Positions 1-8,916 are shown, counted from the first letter of the stretch. The stretch: 44,442 nucleotides of DNA from Geobacteraceae bacterium (GCA_009773645.1 WSYB01000018.1:197928-242369), one strand, 5' to 3'. Translations and numbers: made by a program. The notes: generated by a model not told the origin, from the letters alone.

Positions 1-1353
1 GCGCTGACGAATCCGCAAACGGTCTACAGCAAGAACTTCTCGAACAACACGGTTGAAACCTATGTCATCAACACTTATCCGGGCAAGCTGAAGAAGCACA
101 CCAAGAACACCACGACCCTCGACGCCATCAAGAACATCCCGTTCGAAGGGTACTCGGAAGGGGTGCCGCCTGACCAGAAAATGTTCCGGGTGATCTGGAC
201 CGGTACCAAGCTTCAAAAAGTGGCATGGGCTACACAGGGTTTCGGAGCGCCCCAGTGGAACGATATGACCAAGGACGCTAACGGAAATGCTCTGACTCCC
301 GAGTACATAGATACTACCCGGCTTCAGTTCGGCGAACTGAACTTCTGGTCGCAGGCACTTGGCGGGCAGGTACGGATCAAGCTTGCCAACTGTGAGCCAA
401 ATAATACCGACCCGACAAAAACCAGCTGCGAAGCGCCAACCAGCGCGACCACGGTTGTTTTCTACACCGAGGATATCATCTATCCGGGTGACGCGATCCT
501 GGCTAAGACCCTTACCTGCTTCGATAACTGCCCCAGTGCCGCTACCAGCGCGGGAATGTCGTACAACAGCAACGGTCAACCGACGACCAAAGATCAGAGC
601 TTCACTCCTGGATTCGCCGGTTACACCTACACAATGAACGAGGACCAGATGGTTCTGATGGATGGTGCCAATCCTGTTAAATTGACTGTTGCCGGCCAAG
701 CCAATAATTGGGGCTTTAACAGCGGTCCGCTGTTTGAGAACACCACTGCAACCCAGGCACTCCTTGTCTGCGACTGGACAGGACCCCAAGGTGAGACACA
801 GGTCTGCGGCTGGAAGGCCTGGAGCCTGCCGGTATTCTACACCTGGGAGACCGGCCCCAACGACTGGAGCAAGCTGGCAACTGTCAAGAAGGCAGACAAC
901 ACCTACGTGACCTTCGACCCGCCGGTCAAGGTCGAGTATACCCACACCCAGACAAACACCAGCGCCAAGGACTACAAGTACAACGGCGTCAAGTTCTTCC
1001 TCGACTACAACGGCTTCGGCCAACTGCACGGCATTCCGGGCAAGTGCTTTGATACCGCGACCAACCAGGAAACCCTGGACTGCAGCGGCGAGAACAAGCG
1101 CTACGTTCCGGAGTTCTCGATTCCGTCAGGGAGCACGGTGACAAAGGGCTCCACCACCTATTACGTCAAGGCGCTCGACATTGAGCAGCGGATGACCAAG
1201 AAGGACCCGAGCGTCTGCACGGCGGCCAGCGTTGCGGCACCCACGACAACGATAACTCTTCCCAATGTCGCCACCGATGCCGTGGATCCGGCGATCGGGG
1301 CCGAACCGACTGCCGCCGAAGTCAAGGTGATCGGCGGGGTGGTCCAGAAGTAA
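1..1353 (+). CDS. Hypothetical secreted protein, 5' truncated by window edge
   Basis: The frame is open from base 1 to the TAA at 1353, about 450 residues, so the start lies outside the window. The visible part is rich in Thr, Asn, Tyr and Trp with scattered cysteines, including a CFDNC pair. This composition suggests an exported, probably disulfide-containing protein. No catalytic motif or domain is recognised. A strong terminator follows within 20 bases, so this is the last gene of its transcript. Codon use and GC match the neighbouring genes. Function unknown; a cell-surface or periplasmic location is an inference from composition only. Confidence 0.75.
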   Translation, partial: ALTNPQTVYSKNFSNNTVETYVINTYPGKLKKHTKNTTTLDAIKNIPFEGYSEGVPPDQKMFRVIWTGTKLQKVAWATQGFGAPQWNDMTKDANGNALTPEYIDTTRLQFGELNFWSQALGGQVRIKLANCEPNNTDPTKTSCEAPTSATTVVFYTEDIIYPGDAILAKTLTCFDNCPSAATSAGMSYNSNGQPTTKDQSFTPGFAGYTYTMNEDQMVLMDGANPVKLTVAGQANNWGFNSGPLFENTTATQALLVCDWTGPQGETQVCGWKAWSLPVFYTWETGPNDWSKLATVKKADNTYVTFDPPVKVEYTHTQTNTSAKDYKYNGVKFFLDYNGFGQLHGIPGKCFDTATNQETLDCSGENKRYVPEFSIPSGSTVTKGSTTYYVKALDIEQRMTKKDPSVCTAASVAAPTTTITLPNVATDAVDPAIGAEPTAAEVKVIGGVVQK

Positions 1354-1372
1354 CGATCAGAATCAATGCAAC

Positions 1373-1409
1373 AAAAAGAGGCGGAGCCGACATGGCTCCG
1401 CCTCTTTTT
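1373..1409. terminator. Bidirectional rho-independent terminator
   Basis: A perfect 16-bp inverted repeat, AAAAAGAGGCGGAGCC / GGCTCCGCCTCTTTTT, with a 5-base loop. It has an A-tract on one side and a T-tract on the other, so it can end transcripts from both the upstream plus-strand gene and the convergent minus-strand gene at 1425. Confidence 0.9.
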
Positions 1410-1424
1410 GTTCGGGGAGGGTAA

Positions 1425-1721
1425 TTATTCTCCGCTCTTTTTCATCTGCTGTTGCTGTTGCATCATCCCTCTCCGTTGGGACTCCTGCATCATCTGGTAC
1501 TCACGTCGCTGCATTTCGGCCTGGTGCCGCTTGGCATCATTTTCGGCTTTTTTCCGCATCTTCTGGGCTTCCTGGCGCGTCGTCTTTTTTTCTTTCTTAG
1601 GCTTTTTGAGCTGCTGCTTGGCGGGTGGGGGAGGGGGGGTGGGCAGCGCCTTCTTTGGTGCTGCTTCGCAGACGCTAAAAGTAAAAGCCAAAAGGAGAGC
1701 GCAGAGCATCATTTTTTTCAT
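1425..1721 (-). CDS. Small secreted Lys/Gln/Met-rich protein
   Basis: 98 residues. The start at 1721 is chosen because GGAGGT lies 7-12 bases upstream and the product then begins with a clean Sec signal peptide (MKKMMLCALLLAFTFSVCEA). The mature part has a proline run (residues ~29-33), then a strongly charged Lys/Arg/Glu/Gln stretch likely to form a helix or coiled coil, and ends in Met/Gln-rich sequence with a QQQQQ run. No known domain is recognised. Low-complexity secreted proteins of this sort are common in Geobacter-like genomes; the role is unknown. A divergent promoter region separates it from the DUF2156 gene. Confidence 0.65.
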   Translation of the reverse strand: MKKMMLCALLLAFTFSVCEAAPKKALPTPPPPPAKQQLKKPKKEKKTTRQEAQKMRKKAENDAKRHQAEMQRREYQMMQESQRRGMMQQQQQMKKSGE

Positions 1722-1894
1722 CTTCCAATCCACCTCCGATATCAAATTATAGAATTTATTATTTCTAGCACATGGCAATGGCAAGAGCAAGTCGATCCAG
1801 CTTTACATTCTCCTTCATTTTTGACGGGCAACACCTGCGTTCTCTGTATCAAGAAGCATCAGGTGTGTTATACTGCTATCCGAAGGAGTTGACA

Positions 1895-2797
1895 ATGGAA
1901 ATTCCGCCCTATCCTGCCACGAGACCCATCGAACTTTCCGATAAACCACTTCTTGACGGAATTTTTGCCCGGCTCCAGCCGCGGATTTCGGAATTTACCT
2001 TTGCCAATCTCTATCTCTTCCGTAACGCCCACGCTTACCGGCTCACGATGGTGAAAGATGCGCTGGTGATCGTTGGAAAAGGCTACGCGGGTGGTGCATA
2101 TTTCCTGCCGCCTCTTGTAGGCGATGTCGGAAAGGCGCTCGTAACGATCCTGGATGATGGACTTGCGCTCTATGGTGCCGATGAGCCCTTTGTGGAAGAA
2201 TATCTGCGTGACAAAAATGTGGAGCTCATGGAGGACCGGGACAATTTTGACTATCTCTACCGGAGGTCGGAACTGGCGCAACTCCCCGGCAATCGCTTTC
2301 ACAAGAAAAAGAACCGGATCAACTACTTTACCAACAGACACACCTTTACCGTTGATCATTACTCTGAAAAATATCTGGAGCGAAGTCTCGGACTCCTTGG
2401 AGAGTGGCGCAGGGTGCGGGCGGAAATGGAAAGTGTGTCCATGACTTCTGAGGTGAAAGCGGCGGAAGAGGCGCTTAAAATGGCCGGGCTCCTCGGTCTC
2501 GGAGGGTTGGTGGTGCTGGTTGAGGGGGAAGTAAAGGCCTTTGCCCTGGGGGAGAAACTGAATAACTATACCTCCGTATGCCACTTCGAGAAGGCCTACC
2601 CATTCCTGGAAGGCCTCTATCAGCTCACGGACCGGGAGTTCAACCGGCTCCTTTTTACCGAATGCGCCTTTGTTAACCGGGAGCAGGACCTGGGAGAGCC
2701 GAACCTGCGTCAGTCAAAACTCTCCTATCATCCGGCGGAGCTGGTGAAAAAGTTCCGGGCCGTGGCAAAATCAAGCAATTCAAAGGCCTATCGGTGA
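1895..2797 (+). CDS. DUF2156 domain protein (phosphatidylglycerol lysyltransferase C-terminal-like)
   Basis: 300 residues. The ATG at 1895 is preferred over upstream in-frame codons because AAGGAG sits 7 bases before it and the product begins MEIPPYPATRPIEL, typical of the family. The whole protein looks like a DUF2156 double-GNAT fold: a FTFANLYLFR-type segment near residues 32-41 and a KKKNRINYF block in the middle. The family is related to the catalytic half of MprF-type aminoacyl-tRNA:lipid transferases, but the substrate of these soluble stand-alone versions is unknown. No membrane segments are evident. It overlaps the next gene by 4 bases (GTGA), so the two are translationally coupled. 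Confidence 0.85.
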   Translation: MEIPPYPATRPIELSDKPLLDGIFARLQPRISEFTFANLYLFRNAHAYRLTMVKDALVIVGKGYAGGAYFLPPLVGDVGKALVTILDDGLALYGADEPFVEEYLRDKNVELMEDRDNFDYLYRRSELAQLPGNRFHKKKNRINYFTNRHTFTVDHYSEKYLERSLGLLGEWRRVRAEMESVSMTSEVKAAEEALKMAGLLGLGGLVVLVEGEVKAFALGEKLNNYTSVCHFEKAYPFLEGLYQLTDREFNRLLFTECAFVNREQDLGEPNLRQSKLSYHPAELVKKFRAVAKSSNSKAYR

Positions 2798-3375
2798 ATT
2801 TTCTTGCCCATCTCCATCTCTCGGGAAGCGACCGGGAAATCCTCGTCGGCAACCTCATGGGAGACTTTGTGAAGGGGAGGCTGGCCGGGCGCTTCTCCCC
2901 GGGAATTACCCGGGGGATTGAACTCCACAGGCGGATAGATTCCTTTGCGAGCCGGAACTCGATTTTTAGTGCGAGCAAACGGAGGATCGACGACTCCTTC
3001 GGCCACTACCGGGGGGTTCTCGTCGACCTCTTCTACGACCATTTCCTTGCGGCTGAATGGGATGAGTATTCCGATGTGCCGTATCCGCAATTCATCGAAA
3101 GTGCCTACAGCACCCTCAGGGACCATGAAGCGGTTCTGCCGGAACGGTTGCTGCGGGTCCTCCCCGCCATGTTCGGCGACTGGCTGCCGTCGTACCGGGA
3201 GGTCAGCGGGATTCAAGCAGTATTGAGGAGGATGTCGGCCAGGATAATCAGACCTAACCCTTTGAGTTCGGGTATTGGAGAACTGAGAAGAAATTATCAC
3301 CCGCTGCGGGAAGACTTCCACAGGTTTTTTCCGGAGCTTGAGGAGTATGCGGAGAGGTTCAGGGAGGAGGGGTGA
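2794..3375 (+). CDS. acpH: Acyl carrier protein phosphodiesterase (AcpH/DUF479 family)
   Basis: 193 residues, starting at a GTG that overlaps the upstream stop codon. It opens with MNFLAHLHLSG and has the family block GNLMGDFVKGR (residues ~19-29), followed by ELHRRIDSFA and LVDLFYDHFLA. These His/Asp-rich segments belong to the HD-like metal site of AcpH, which removes the 4'-phosphopantetheine group from holo-ACP. Length fits E. coli AcpH (193 residues). The coupling with the DUF2156 gene suggests coordinated expression; a link to lipid metabolism is plausible. It runs convergently into mnmH with only 14 bases between the stops. Confidence 0.85.
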   Translation: MNFLAHLHLSGSDREILVGNLMGDFVKGRLAGRFSPGITRGIELHRRIDSFASRNSIFSASKRRIDDSFGHYRGVLVDLFYDHFLAAEWDEYSDVPYPQFIESAYSTLRDHEAVLPERLLRVLPAMFGDWLPSYREVSGIQAVLRRMSARIIRPNPLSSGIGELRRNYHPLREDFHRFFPELEEYAERFREEG

Positions 3376-3389
3376 ACATCAGGCGCGGC

Positions 3390-4415
3390 TTATCGCTCCC
3401 GTTCTTTCACAAACCTCTCCAGCTCCCGTCCGGCCGCCTGGTACTCCTCCAGGGAGATGGTGATCTCGGCCGTCCAATCCCTGGTCTTGTAATAGACCTT
3501 GTCGTAATAGCTCTTCACCAGCTCTTCCATGAACGGCCCCATCTCCCACCGTTCCAGGTATCCGGCGATCTCGGCGTACTTTGCTCCGCCGAGCCTTTTC
3601 CTGATGCGTAAAAGGGCCGTTTCCATCCCTTCCCGGTAAGCGGGAATGCCGTATTCCTTGATGAGCCTCTTTACCCGGGTTTCCAGGGAGGCTTCGCACC
3701 AGACCTTTATCCCTTTGCTCATGACCTCGTACATGTTTCCCGGCAGCGATACCTTGCCGATCCGCTTGCTTTCACCCTCCACGATGACCGGTTTTCCCGA
3801 CGGCGCCTTCCTGAAGGCGTCCCAGATGAGGGTTTCAAACCATTTCTGAGAGAGGGTCTGGGAGAGCCCCAATTCGCCGAAGGCGGAGCCCCGGTGACAA
3901 GCCAGTCCCTCCAGATCTATTACGGTAAAATGTTCGCTTTGCAACCCCAACAGAAAGGGGGTCTTGCCGATGCCGGTCATGCCGTGTACCACCACCAGCG
4001 GCCCGGGGGGATGAAATGGGTCAAAATGCGAGATTACATGATTGCGGAATGATTTGTAACCACCCTGAAGCTGAACCGCCTTGAGTCCGGTCAGATGGAG
4101 AATGGAGGTGACGGTCTTGCTCCGTAAGCCCCCACGCCAGCAGTAGACGAGGATCGGACGTTCTGCTGCTGCCGCGGCTATCTCGTGGACCATGGCCGGA
4201 AAGCGGTGGGCGGTCAACTCCAGTCCGCGGATCCTGGCCGCGTGGGGCCCGGTCTGTTTGTAGAGGGTGCCGATTTCCACCCGCTCTTCGTTGGAAAGGA
4301 GCGGGACGTTGATCGCCCCCGGTATGTGATCCTCCTCATACTCAAGCGGCGTGCGGACATCGACCGGCAGGTGGGTGTCGAGGAGGGATGCGCTGAATAC
4401 AACCGTTTTTGACAT
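3390..4415 (-). CDS. mnmH: tRNA 2-selenouridine synthase
   Basis: 341 residues from the ATG at 4415, chosen because AAGGAA lies about 7 bases upstream. An alternative start at 4439 would add 8 residues. The N-terminal rhodanese domain (residues ~12-125) carries the catalytic cysteine in VYCWRGGLRSKT (Cys92). The C-terminal half has a P-loop, GMTGIGKT (145-152), which binds the geranyl/prenyl-transfer machinery's nucleotide. MnmH (SelU/YbbB) replaces sulfur with selenium in mnm5s2U34 of tRNA Lys/Glu/Gln, using selenophosphate from SelD, via a geranylated intermediate. Its presence implies the host makes selenophosphate. It stands alone on the minus strand. Confidence 0.93.
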   Translation of the reverse strand: MSKTVVFSASLLDTHLPVDVRTPLEYEEDHIPGAINVPLLSNEERVEIGTLYKQTGPHAARIRGLELTAHRFPAMVHEIAAAAAERPILVYCWRGGLRSKTVTSILHLTGLKAVQLQGGYKSFRNHVISHFDPFHPPGPLVVVHGMTGIGKTPFLLGLQSEHFTVIDLEGLACHRGSAFGELGLSQTLSQKWFETLIWDAFRKAPSGKPVIVEGESKRIGKVSLPGNMYEVMSKGIKVWCEASLETRVKRLIKEYGIPAYREGMETALLRIRKRLGGAKYAEIAGYLERWEMGPFMEELVKSYYDKVYYKTRDWTAEITISLEEYQAAGRELERFVKERER

Positions 4416-4613
4416 GGGCAATTCCTTTGCAAAAGGCATTATAAAGAGGGGCGTGATTTATTGCAAGGGGCGCGACAGGGGCGCGGGAAAAATTAACGGG
4501 ACGGGTTTATTCCCGCATCGGCACCGATCCGCCGAACAGGACAGAGTTCCTCCGGTCCGATGAAGTGTAAAGCGGGCTGCTCGGCTGACCGACAGCTAAG
4601 CATGGGATTCTCC

Positions 4614-4642
4614 TTGATTTTACGCAGTTAACGTGATATAAA
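4614..4642 (+). promoter_or_regulatory. Candidate sigma70 promoter of the aldolase gene
   Basis: TTGATT, a 17-base spacer and TATAAA, close to the TTGACA/TATAAT consensus. It lies about 60 bases upstream of the ATG at 4702. The transcript leader would be AT-rich and contain the AGGAGG ribosome site at 4691-4696. Confidence 0.55.
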
Positions 4643-4701
4643 ATGCTGCGTTTTTTTTGTTTACTGAAAAAATTTCAATAAAAATAAAAAAGGAGGGTTT
4701 T

Positions 4702-5979
4702 ATGGCGGGAACTGACTTTGAAAAGGCGTTGGCTGTAGGGCGGCCGACTAATATCGCGCAGCTTTTTCCCAATTCCAAGGCGCTGATCGTGAGCGGCAAG
4801 GTGATCGACCGGGCCATGCTTGCCAAGGGGAAAGCGCTTGCCCTGGCTGCCAACGGCCGGAACTATTTCGTCATCCGCGGCGTGCTGAAGGCTGCCCAGC
4901 GGGCCAATGCCCCGGTGATCATCGAGATCGCCAAGTCAGAGGGGGGGCAGAAGGCCTACTGCGCGGTCAACTACTGGAACATGGCGCGCATCGTCGATGC
5001 CCTGTGCAATGAGCTCCATATAACCGTGCCGGTCGCCATCCATGCCGATCATTACGGGATCAAGAACGACAAGGACCTGGCTGCCGCCAAGGTGGAGATC
5101 CCGACCATGTTCGAGGCGGGGATTACTTCCATAGCCATTGACGCCTCCCATTTGCCCGACGATCAGAATCTGCTGGCCAATATCGCCTTGAACCCCTTTA
5201 TCCCCAAGTGGGCGGGGCTTGAAACCGAAGTAGGGGAGATCAAGGGCTCCCAGGGCCTCTCTACCGTCGAGGAGGCTCTTTTTCTCATCCAGGGGTTGAA
5301 CGCCCGCGATATCTTTCCCGACTGGATTGCCCTCAACAACGGCACTACCCATGGTCTCGAGGCTTCCGACGCGGGTATCCAGGTAGACTTGACCGCCGAC
5401 ATCCACCGCGCTCTCAAGCCGTATAAGATCAGCGGTGCCCAGCACGGCACCTCGGGCAACAGCTCCGAGCGTCTGCGGGAGATCGCCGGCAAGACCGCCA
5501 CCACCAAGGCAAACGTCGCCACTGCCCTGCAGATGATATCCTGGGGGCTCGATGTTAACGACTACGGCAACGCCCAGCTGGATGCAAGCGGCAACTTTAT
5601 CAAGATAAAGGGCGAAGGGATGACCGAGGAGCTATGGGCCGAGATGGTCGCCTACGCAGAATCCAAGGGGTGGAAGAAGGGGGATTACAAGAGCCTCAAC
5701 CTGCCGTTCGAGAACAAGCTCCTTGCCCAGCCGCGGGAGGTGCGCGAGCGGATGGCGAAAAGGGTCGAAGAGTTCGCCTACAAGATGATCACCGAGGTCT
5801 TAAACTCCCACGGTACCGCGCCGCTGGCCATAGAAGCGATCCTCAAGGCCAACTCCTGCGACGTGGGTCCCAAGGGGAGCCGGATCGAAGACCCGACCCA
5901 GTGGAGTGACCCGAAGATCGTCGAGCGGGCCGGGATGATTTCCAGTGACAAGGGGCCGGAAGGGAATTTCGAGGATTGA
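4702..5979 (+). CDS. Class II fructose-bisphosphate aldolase family protein
   Basis: 425 residues; the start at 4702 follows AGGAGG by 5-10 bases. It has the zinc site of class II aldolases: HADHYG (residues ~117-122), IDASHLP (~151-157), and later THG and GAQHGTSG histidine segments. The reaction would be reversible cleavage of fructose-1,6-bisphosphate to DHAP and glyceraldehyde-3-phosphate in glycolysis/gluconeogenesis. It is longer than E. coli FbaA (359), and the usual LHGGSG loop reads AQHGTSG, so it belongs to a divergent subgroup and a different aldol substrate cannot be excluded. It has its own promoter and terminator, so it is monocistronic. Confidence 0.85.
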   Translation: MAGTDFEKALAVGRPTNIAQLFPNSKALIVSGKVIDRAMLAKGKALALAANGRNYFVIRGVLKAAQRANAPVIIEIAKSEGGQKAYCAVNYWNMARIVDALCNELHITVPVAIHADHYGIKNDKDLAAAKVEIPTMFEAGITSIAIDASHLPDDQNLLANIALNPFIPKWAGLETEVGEIKGSQGLSTVEEALFLIQGLNARDIFPDWIALNNGTTHGLEASDAGIQVDLTADIHRALKPYKISGAQHGTSGNSSERLREIAGKTATTKANVATALQMISWGLDVNDYGNAQLDASGNFIKIKGEGMTEELWAEMVAYAESKGWKKGDYKSLNLPFENKLLAQPREVRERMAKRVEEFAYKMITEVLNSHGTAPLAIEAILKANSCDVGPKGSRIEDPTQWSDPKIVERAGMISSDKGPEGNFED

Positions 5980-5998
5980 TAAGAAAGCCGGACATATC

Positions 5999-6025
5999 AA
6001 AGGGGGCGACAATGCCCCCTTTTTT
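5999..6025 (+). terminator. Rho-independent terminator of the aldolase gene
   Basis: AAAGGGGGC, six-base loop, GCCCCCTTT followed by more T residues, 20 bases after the aldolase stop codon. The A-tract on the other side lets it also serve the convergent small gene at 6078. Confidence 0.88.
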
Positions 6026-6077
6026 ATAGCCGCCACCTTTTCAGTGATTTGACGGAGATGCCGGAAAGGGAGACGTT

Positions 6078-6242
6078 TCAGTACCTGACCACGGCGCCTT
6101 CCGGATTGTCGGTGACGCGCCATGCATCCACAAGGTCATTTTCATAGTAAATGTGATCACCCAGCTCTTCTGCCTCCGTCCCTTCCCTGACAGGGACCGA
6201 GAAAATGCAGAGACCGTAACCGTCATAGCAGTTGACAAACAT
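6078..6242 (-). CDS. Small hypothetical acidic protein (54 aa)
   Basis: A short frame of 54 codons starting at the ATG at 6242 (MFVNCYDGYGLCIFSVPVRE...) and ending at 6078. A strong AGGAGG lies 8-13 bases upstream, which makes this convincing despite its size. The product is acidic, with two cysteines, three closely spaced tyrosines and no signal peptide or membrane segment; it is probably a small cytoplasmic protein. No family is recognised. It converges on the aldolase gene and shares its bidirectional terminator. Confidence 0.6.
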   Translation of the reverse strand: MFVNCYDGYGLCIFSVPVREGTEAEELGDHIYYENDLVDAWRVTDNPEGAVVRY

Positions 6243-6542
6243 GGCCTTACCTCCTTTCTCCTCCTGTTTGCATGATATCAGGCAATGAACACCCGACCCG
6301 AGATGCCGAATCGGCAGTTATCTCTTTAATGAGTTTATATGCAAATCTGTTGCCAATATCTGGCGTCCGATCACTGCCTATATATCCCTATCGGCCGTGC
6401 CTCGATTATGTTAAGTTTTTTTGTCTCCATCTGCCTGCTGAATTTGAGGCAGGAGTGGATAAAAAATATGCATAGTATGCGCATGTTTCTGTGATCAATG
6501 TTGCTGCCCCATTCTTACGAAGTTCAGGAAAGAAGCCGCCTT
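6243..6542. other. Intergenic region between divergent small genes
   Basis: About 300 bases, divergent promoters expected. It is AT-richer than its flanks. A weak hairpin, CTGCCT/AGGCAG, sits near 6430-6455. No RNA gene or riboswitch is recognised. Confidence 0.4.
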
Positions 6543-6809
6543 ATGGAAAAACAACGGGACGATCTCTTGGTACAGAGAAGATATTTCATCCTTGCCGGGC
6601 TTGTTGTCGGCGTTTTAATAAGTATATGGTACCTATACAAACTCCATTCTCAACAGACCCCGCCAGGGGTGACCTTAAAAACCGATCCGGTCTGGACCCA
6701 GTTTGTGAATATCATGCTGATTTTATTTGCCTCTGTTTTCCAGTTCAGTCTGATCCACAAGGGGTTTTTGCTGGTCATGAAATTTTTCAGGAGGAGGAAC
6801 CAGGGGTAA
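6543..6809 (+). CDS. Small two-helix inner-membrane protein
   Basis: 88 residues from the ATG at 6543, which has AGGAAAG 10 bases upstream; an in-frame ATG at 6498 has no ribosome site and would add 15 residues. After a charged N-terminus (MEKQRDDLLVQRR) come two hydrophobic segments, residues ~14-33 (FILAGLVVGVLISIWYLY) and ~56-78, with a short loop between, and a basic C-terminus (KFFRRRNQG). This is a helical hairpin inner-membrane protein with both termini probably cytoplasmic. No family is recognised. The HD-domain gene follows after 20 bases, so they may be co-transcribed. Confidence 0.65.
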   Translation: MEKQRDDLLVQRRYFILAGLVVGVLISIWYLYKLHSQQTPPGVTLKTDPVWTQFVNIMLILFASVFQFSLIHKGFLLVMKFFRRRNQG

Positions 6810-6829
6810 CGGCACTACCCCGGTGACCT

Positions 6830-7627
6830 ATGAACAGAGATGATGTACAGCAGTTGAAAATCTGGTTTGCCGATTACTGCAGAACGTTTTATTCCGACAA
6901 CCCTGAAGATCAGCGGAATATTATCCTTAAGGAAGAACATACCCATAATATATGCGCCAATATCGTTCGGATTGCCGAAGAGGAGGGGACAAGCGGCGCC
7001 CCTTTGGCGCTTGCCGAGGCGATTGCCCTGTTCCATGATGTGGGGAGGTTCCGGCAGTATCGGCAGTACAAGACTTTTAAGGACAGCGAATCAATAAATC
7101 ACGCTGCCCTGGGGGCTCAGGTGCTCCGGGAGAGCGGGGTGCTCACGGCGTTTCCCCAGCCTGAGCAGGATATCATCATCCAGGCGGTGCGGTTCCACAA
7201 CGCCTTTGCCGTCCCGGAAAAGCTGTCGGAAGAGCACCGCTTTTTTCTACAACTGATCCGCGATGCGGACAAGCTGGATATCTGGCGTGTCTTCATCGAG
7301 TTTTACGGGCTGCCCGAAGAGGAGCGCGCGTCGGCAGTCGGGCTCGGCTTCCCGGACACCCCTGAATGTTCGCCCGGTGTCCTTGCATTTCTAAACAAAG
7401 GTGAGATGATTAATTTATCGCTCCTCAAGACCTTGAATGACTTTAAACTGCTGCAACTGTCGTGGGTTCACGACCTCAATTTTACCACATCATTTAAAAT
7501 GGTCGCCGAGCGGAACATTATAGACCGGCTGGCGGCGGCGTTGCCGCAGGATGACCGGATAGCCGGCGCGGTGAACGTCGTCAGGGAGTTTGTGGAGCGG
7601 AGGTTGCAGCGCGGCGCGGTTTCTTGA
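6830..7627 (+). CDS. HD-domain phosphohydrolase
   Basis: 265 residues. The HD metal site is readable: His37/39 in KEEHTHN, the HD pair His69-Asp70 in LFHDVGR, His123 in RFHNAF, and Asp145/Asp147 in RDADKLD. This is the signature of metal-dependent phosphohydrolases acting on nucleotides or phospho-signals. No extra RelA/SpoT, GAF or c-di-GMP-specific GYP motif is present, so the substrate is unknown. The ribosome site before the ATG at 6830 is weak. It lies between two small membrane-protein genes, with the next gene only 20 bases downstream. Confidence 0.82.
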   Translation: MNRDDVQQLKIWFADYCRTFYSDNPEDQRNIILKEEHTHNICANIVRIAEEEGTSGAPLALAEAIALFHDVGRFRQYRQYKTFKDSESINHAALGAQVLRESGVLTAFPQPEQDIIIQAVRFHNAFAVPEKLSEEHRFFLQLIRDADKLDIWRVFIEFYGLPEEERASAVGLGFPDTPECSPGVLAFLNKGEMINLSLLKTLNDFKLLQLSWVHDLNFTTSFKMVAERNIIDRLAAALPQDDRIAGAVNVVREFVERRLQRGAVS

Positions 7628-7647
7628 GATTCATAAGGAGACGCTGA

Positions 7648-7878
7648 ATGCATGATTTCGAGATGATCGGAGTGGTAGGTGTGGCGGCGTTTTTCGTGTT
7701 CTGGCTGGTCTTTGTCGCCGTCTTTGTCTTCTGGCTGTGGGCGCTGATAGATATCCTGAAAAGTGAATTCACCGGCTCCAACAAGGTCGTCTGGCTTCTG
7801 ATGGTGATGCTGGTCCCCTTGATCGGCGCGATTCTCTATTATTTCATCGGCCGGGAGCAAAAGATCAAGGACGTTTAG
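7648..7878 (+). CDS. PLDc_N-domain small membrane protein
   Basis: 76 residues with two membrane helices (residues ~8-32 and ~46-67) joined by ALIDILKSEFTGSNKVVW. It ends in the family motif IGAILYYFIGREQK. This is the domain found at the N-terminus of cardiolipin synthases and nucleases of the phospholipase D group, here standing alone without a catalytic HKD domain. It is probably an inner-membrane protein of unknown role. AAGGAG lies 6-12 bases upstream of the ATG. It is likely co-transcribed with the HD gene. Confidence 0.85.
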   Translation: MHDFEMIGVVGVAAFFVFWLVFVAVFVFWLWALIDILKSEFTGSNKVVWLLMVMLVPLIGAILYYFIGREQKIKDV

Positions 7879-7941
7879 GGTAAAATGTGTTAGACTGCTC
7901 CAAGGTAAATTTCAGGCAAGCAATTTGAAGGGAGAGCATAA

Positions 7942-8916
7942 ATGAAGAAAAATGGTATCAGGGTGTTTGTTATAATGGCGGCCGCGCTGTTTCTGGCGGT
8001 TGCCGTGATGGAGATCAGCGCCGATGCACGGGTGGGGGGAGGAAGGTCTTATGGAAGCAGGGGGTCACGCAGCTATTCCCGGCCGGCCAGTCCCTATTCT
8101 CAGCCTAGTCGGCAGTCGCAGCAGTACGCGCCTTCCAGCCGTCCTGCACCGATGCAGCAACCGGCAGGGGGCGGCTTTTTAAGAAACATCGCTGGAGGGA
8201 TGGTTGGCGGGCTTTTGGGCGGCATGCTTTTCAGAAGCCTCGGTTTTGGCGGTGGCGGCGGTTTTGGCGGTGGCGGCATCGGACTTTTTGAGATTATCCT
8301 CATAGCCGGCATATGCTATCTGATATACCGAATGGTTAAAAAGAAAAGGGAATCGGCTCCAGCCTACCAGGGACCATCTTTACGCGACACATACGACCAG
8401 GGGGGGTATCAGCAGGGGAAGGTGACGCCGATTTTCGGCGCCAGCCAGCAGCCTGAGCCGGAAGCTGACGATGTGGGGGCGGGACTGGCCCATATCCGGC
8501 AGATGGATCCCTCTTTCGATGAAAACCGTTTTACCGACAACGTCATGGACATGTTTTTCAAGGTTCAGGGGGGATGGACGAACCGCGACCTGGCGCCGGT
8601 GGCAGGCCTTTTGACCGAGGAGATGAAGGAGATTCTGCAGGGGGATGTGGATAGACTGCTGCGGGAAAAGAGGGTCAACAGGCTGGAAAACATCGCGGTG
8701 AGGAGTGTGGAGGTCGTCGAGGCGTGGCAGGAGTCGGGGCAGGATTTCATAACGGCCCAGATATATGCGAATCTCCTGGATTACACAACGGACGACACAA
8801 CCGGCGCGGTGGTGGACGGCAACAAGACAGAGCCGGTAAAATTCGAGGAATACTGGACCCTTACCCGGCCGGTCGGGAACCATTCCTGGCGGCTGTCGGC
8901 GATCAATCAGAAGTAG
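7942..8916 (+). CDS. Tim44-like domain membrane protein
   Basis: 324 residues. A signal peptide or first membrane helix (residues 1-29, ending ISADA) is followed by a Gly/Ser/Arg/Gln-rich disordered segment (30-75), a Gly-rich stretch containing GGMVGGLLGGMLFRSLG, a second membrane helix (IGLFEIILIAGICYLIY) with a KKKR stop-transfer, and a C-terminal Tim44-like domain (~175-322). Bacterial Tim44-like proteins are membrane-anchored with a soluble NTF2-like fold; their partner is not established. AAGGGAGAG precedes the ATG. The TAG stop codon is supplied by the left arm of a repetitive palindromic element. Confidence 0.83.
   Translation: MKKNGIRVFVIMAAALFLAVAVMEISADARVGGGRSYGSRGSRSYSRPASPYSQPSRQSQQYAPSSRPAPMQQPAGGGFLRNIAGGMVGGLLGGMLFRSLGFGGGGGFGGGGIGLFEIILIAGICYLIYRMVKKKRESAPAYQGPSLRDTYDQGGYQQGKVTPIFGASQQPEPEADDVGAGLAHIRQMDPSFDENRFTDNVMDMFFKVQGGWTNRDLAPVAGLLTEEMKEILQGDVDRLLREKRVNRLENIAVRSVEVVEAWQESGQDFITAQIYANLLDYTTDDTTGAVVDGNKTEPVKFEEYWTLTRPVGNHSWRLSAINQK

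Noticed and set aside
4539-4546. GGACAGAG, as in the 3' end of glycine riboswitches
   Set aside because: The preceding aptamer core is absent and the downstream gene is an aldolase with its own promoter after this site.
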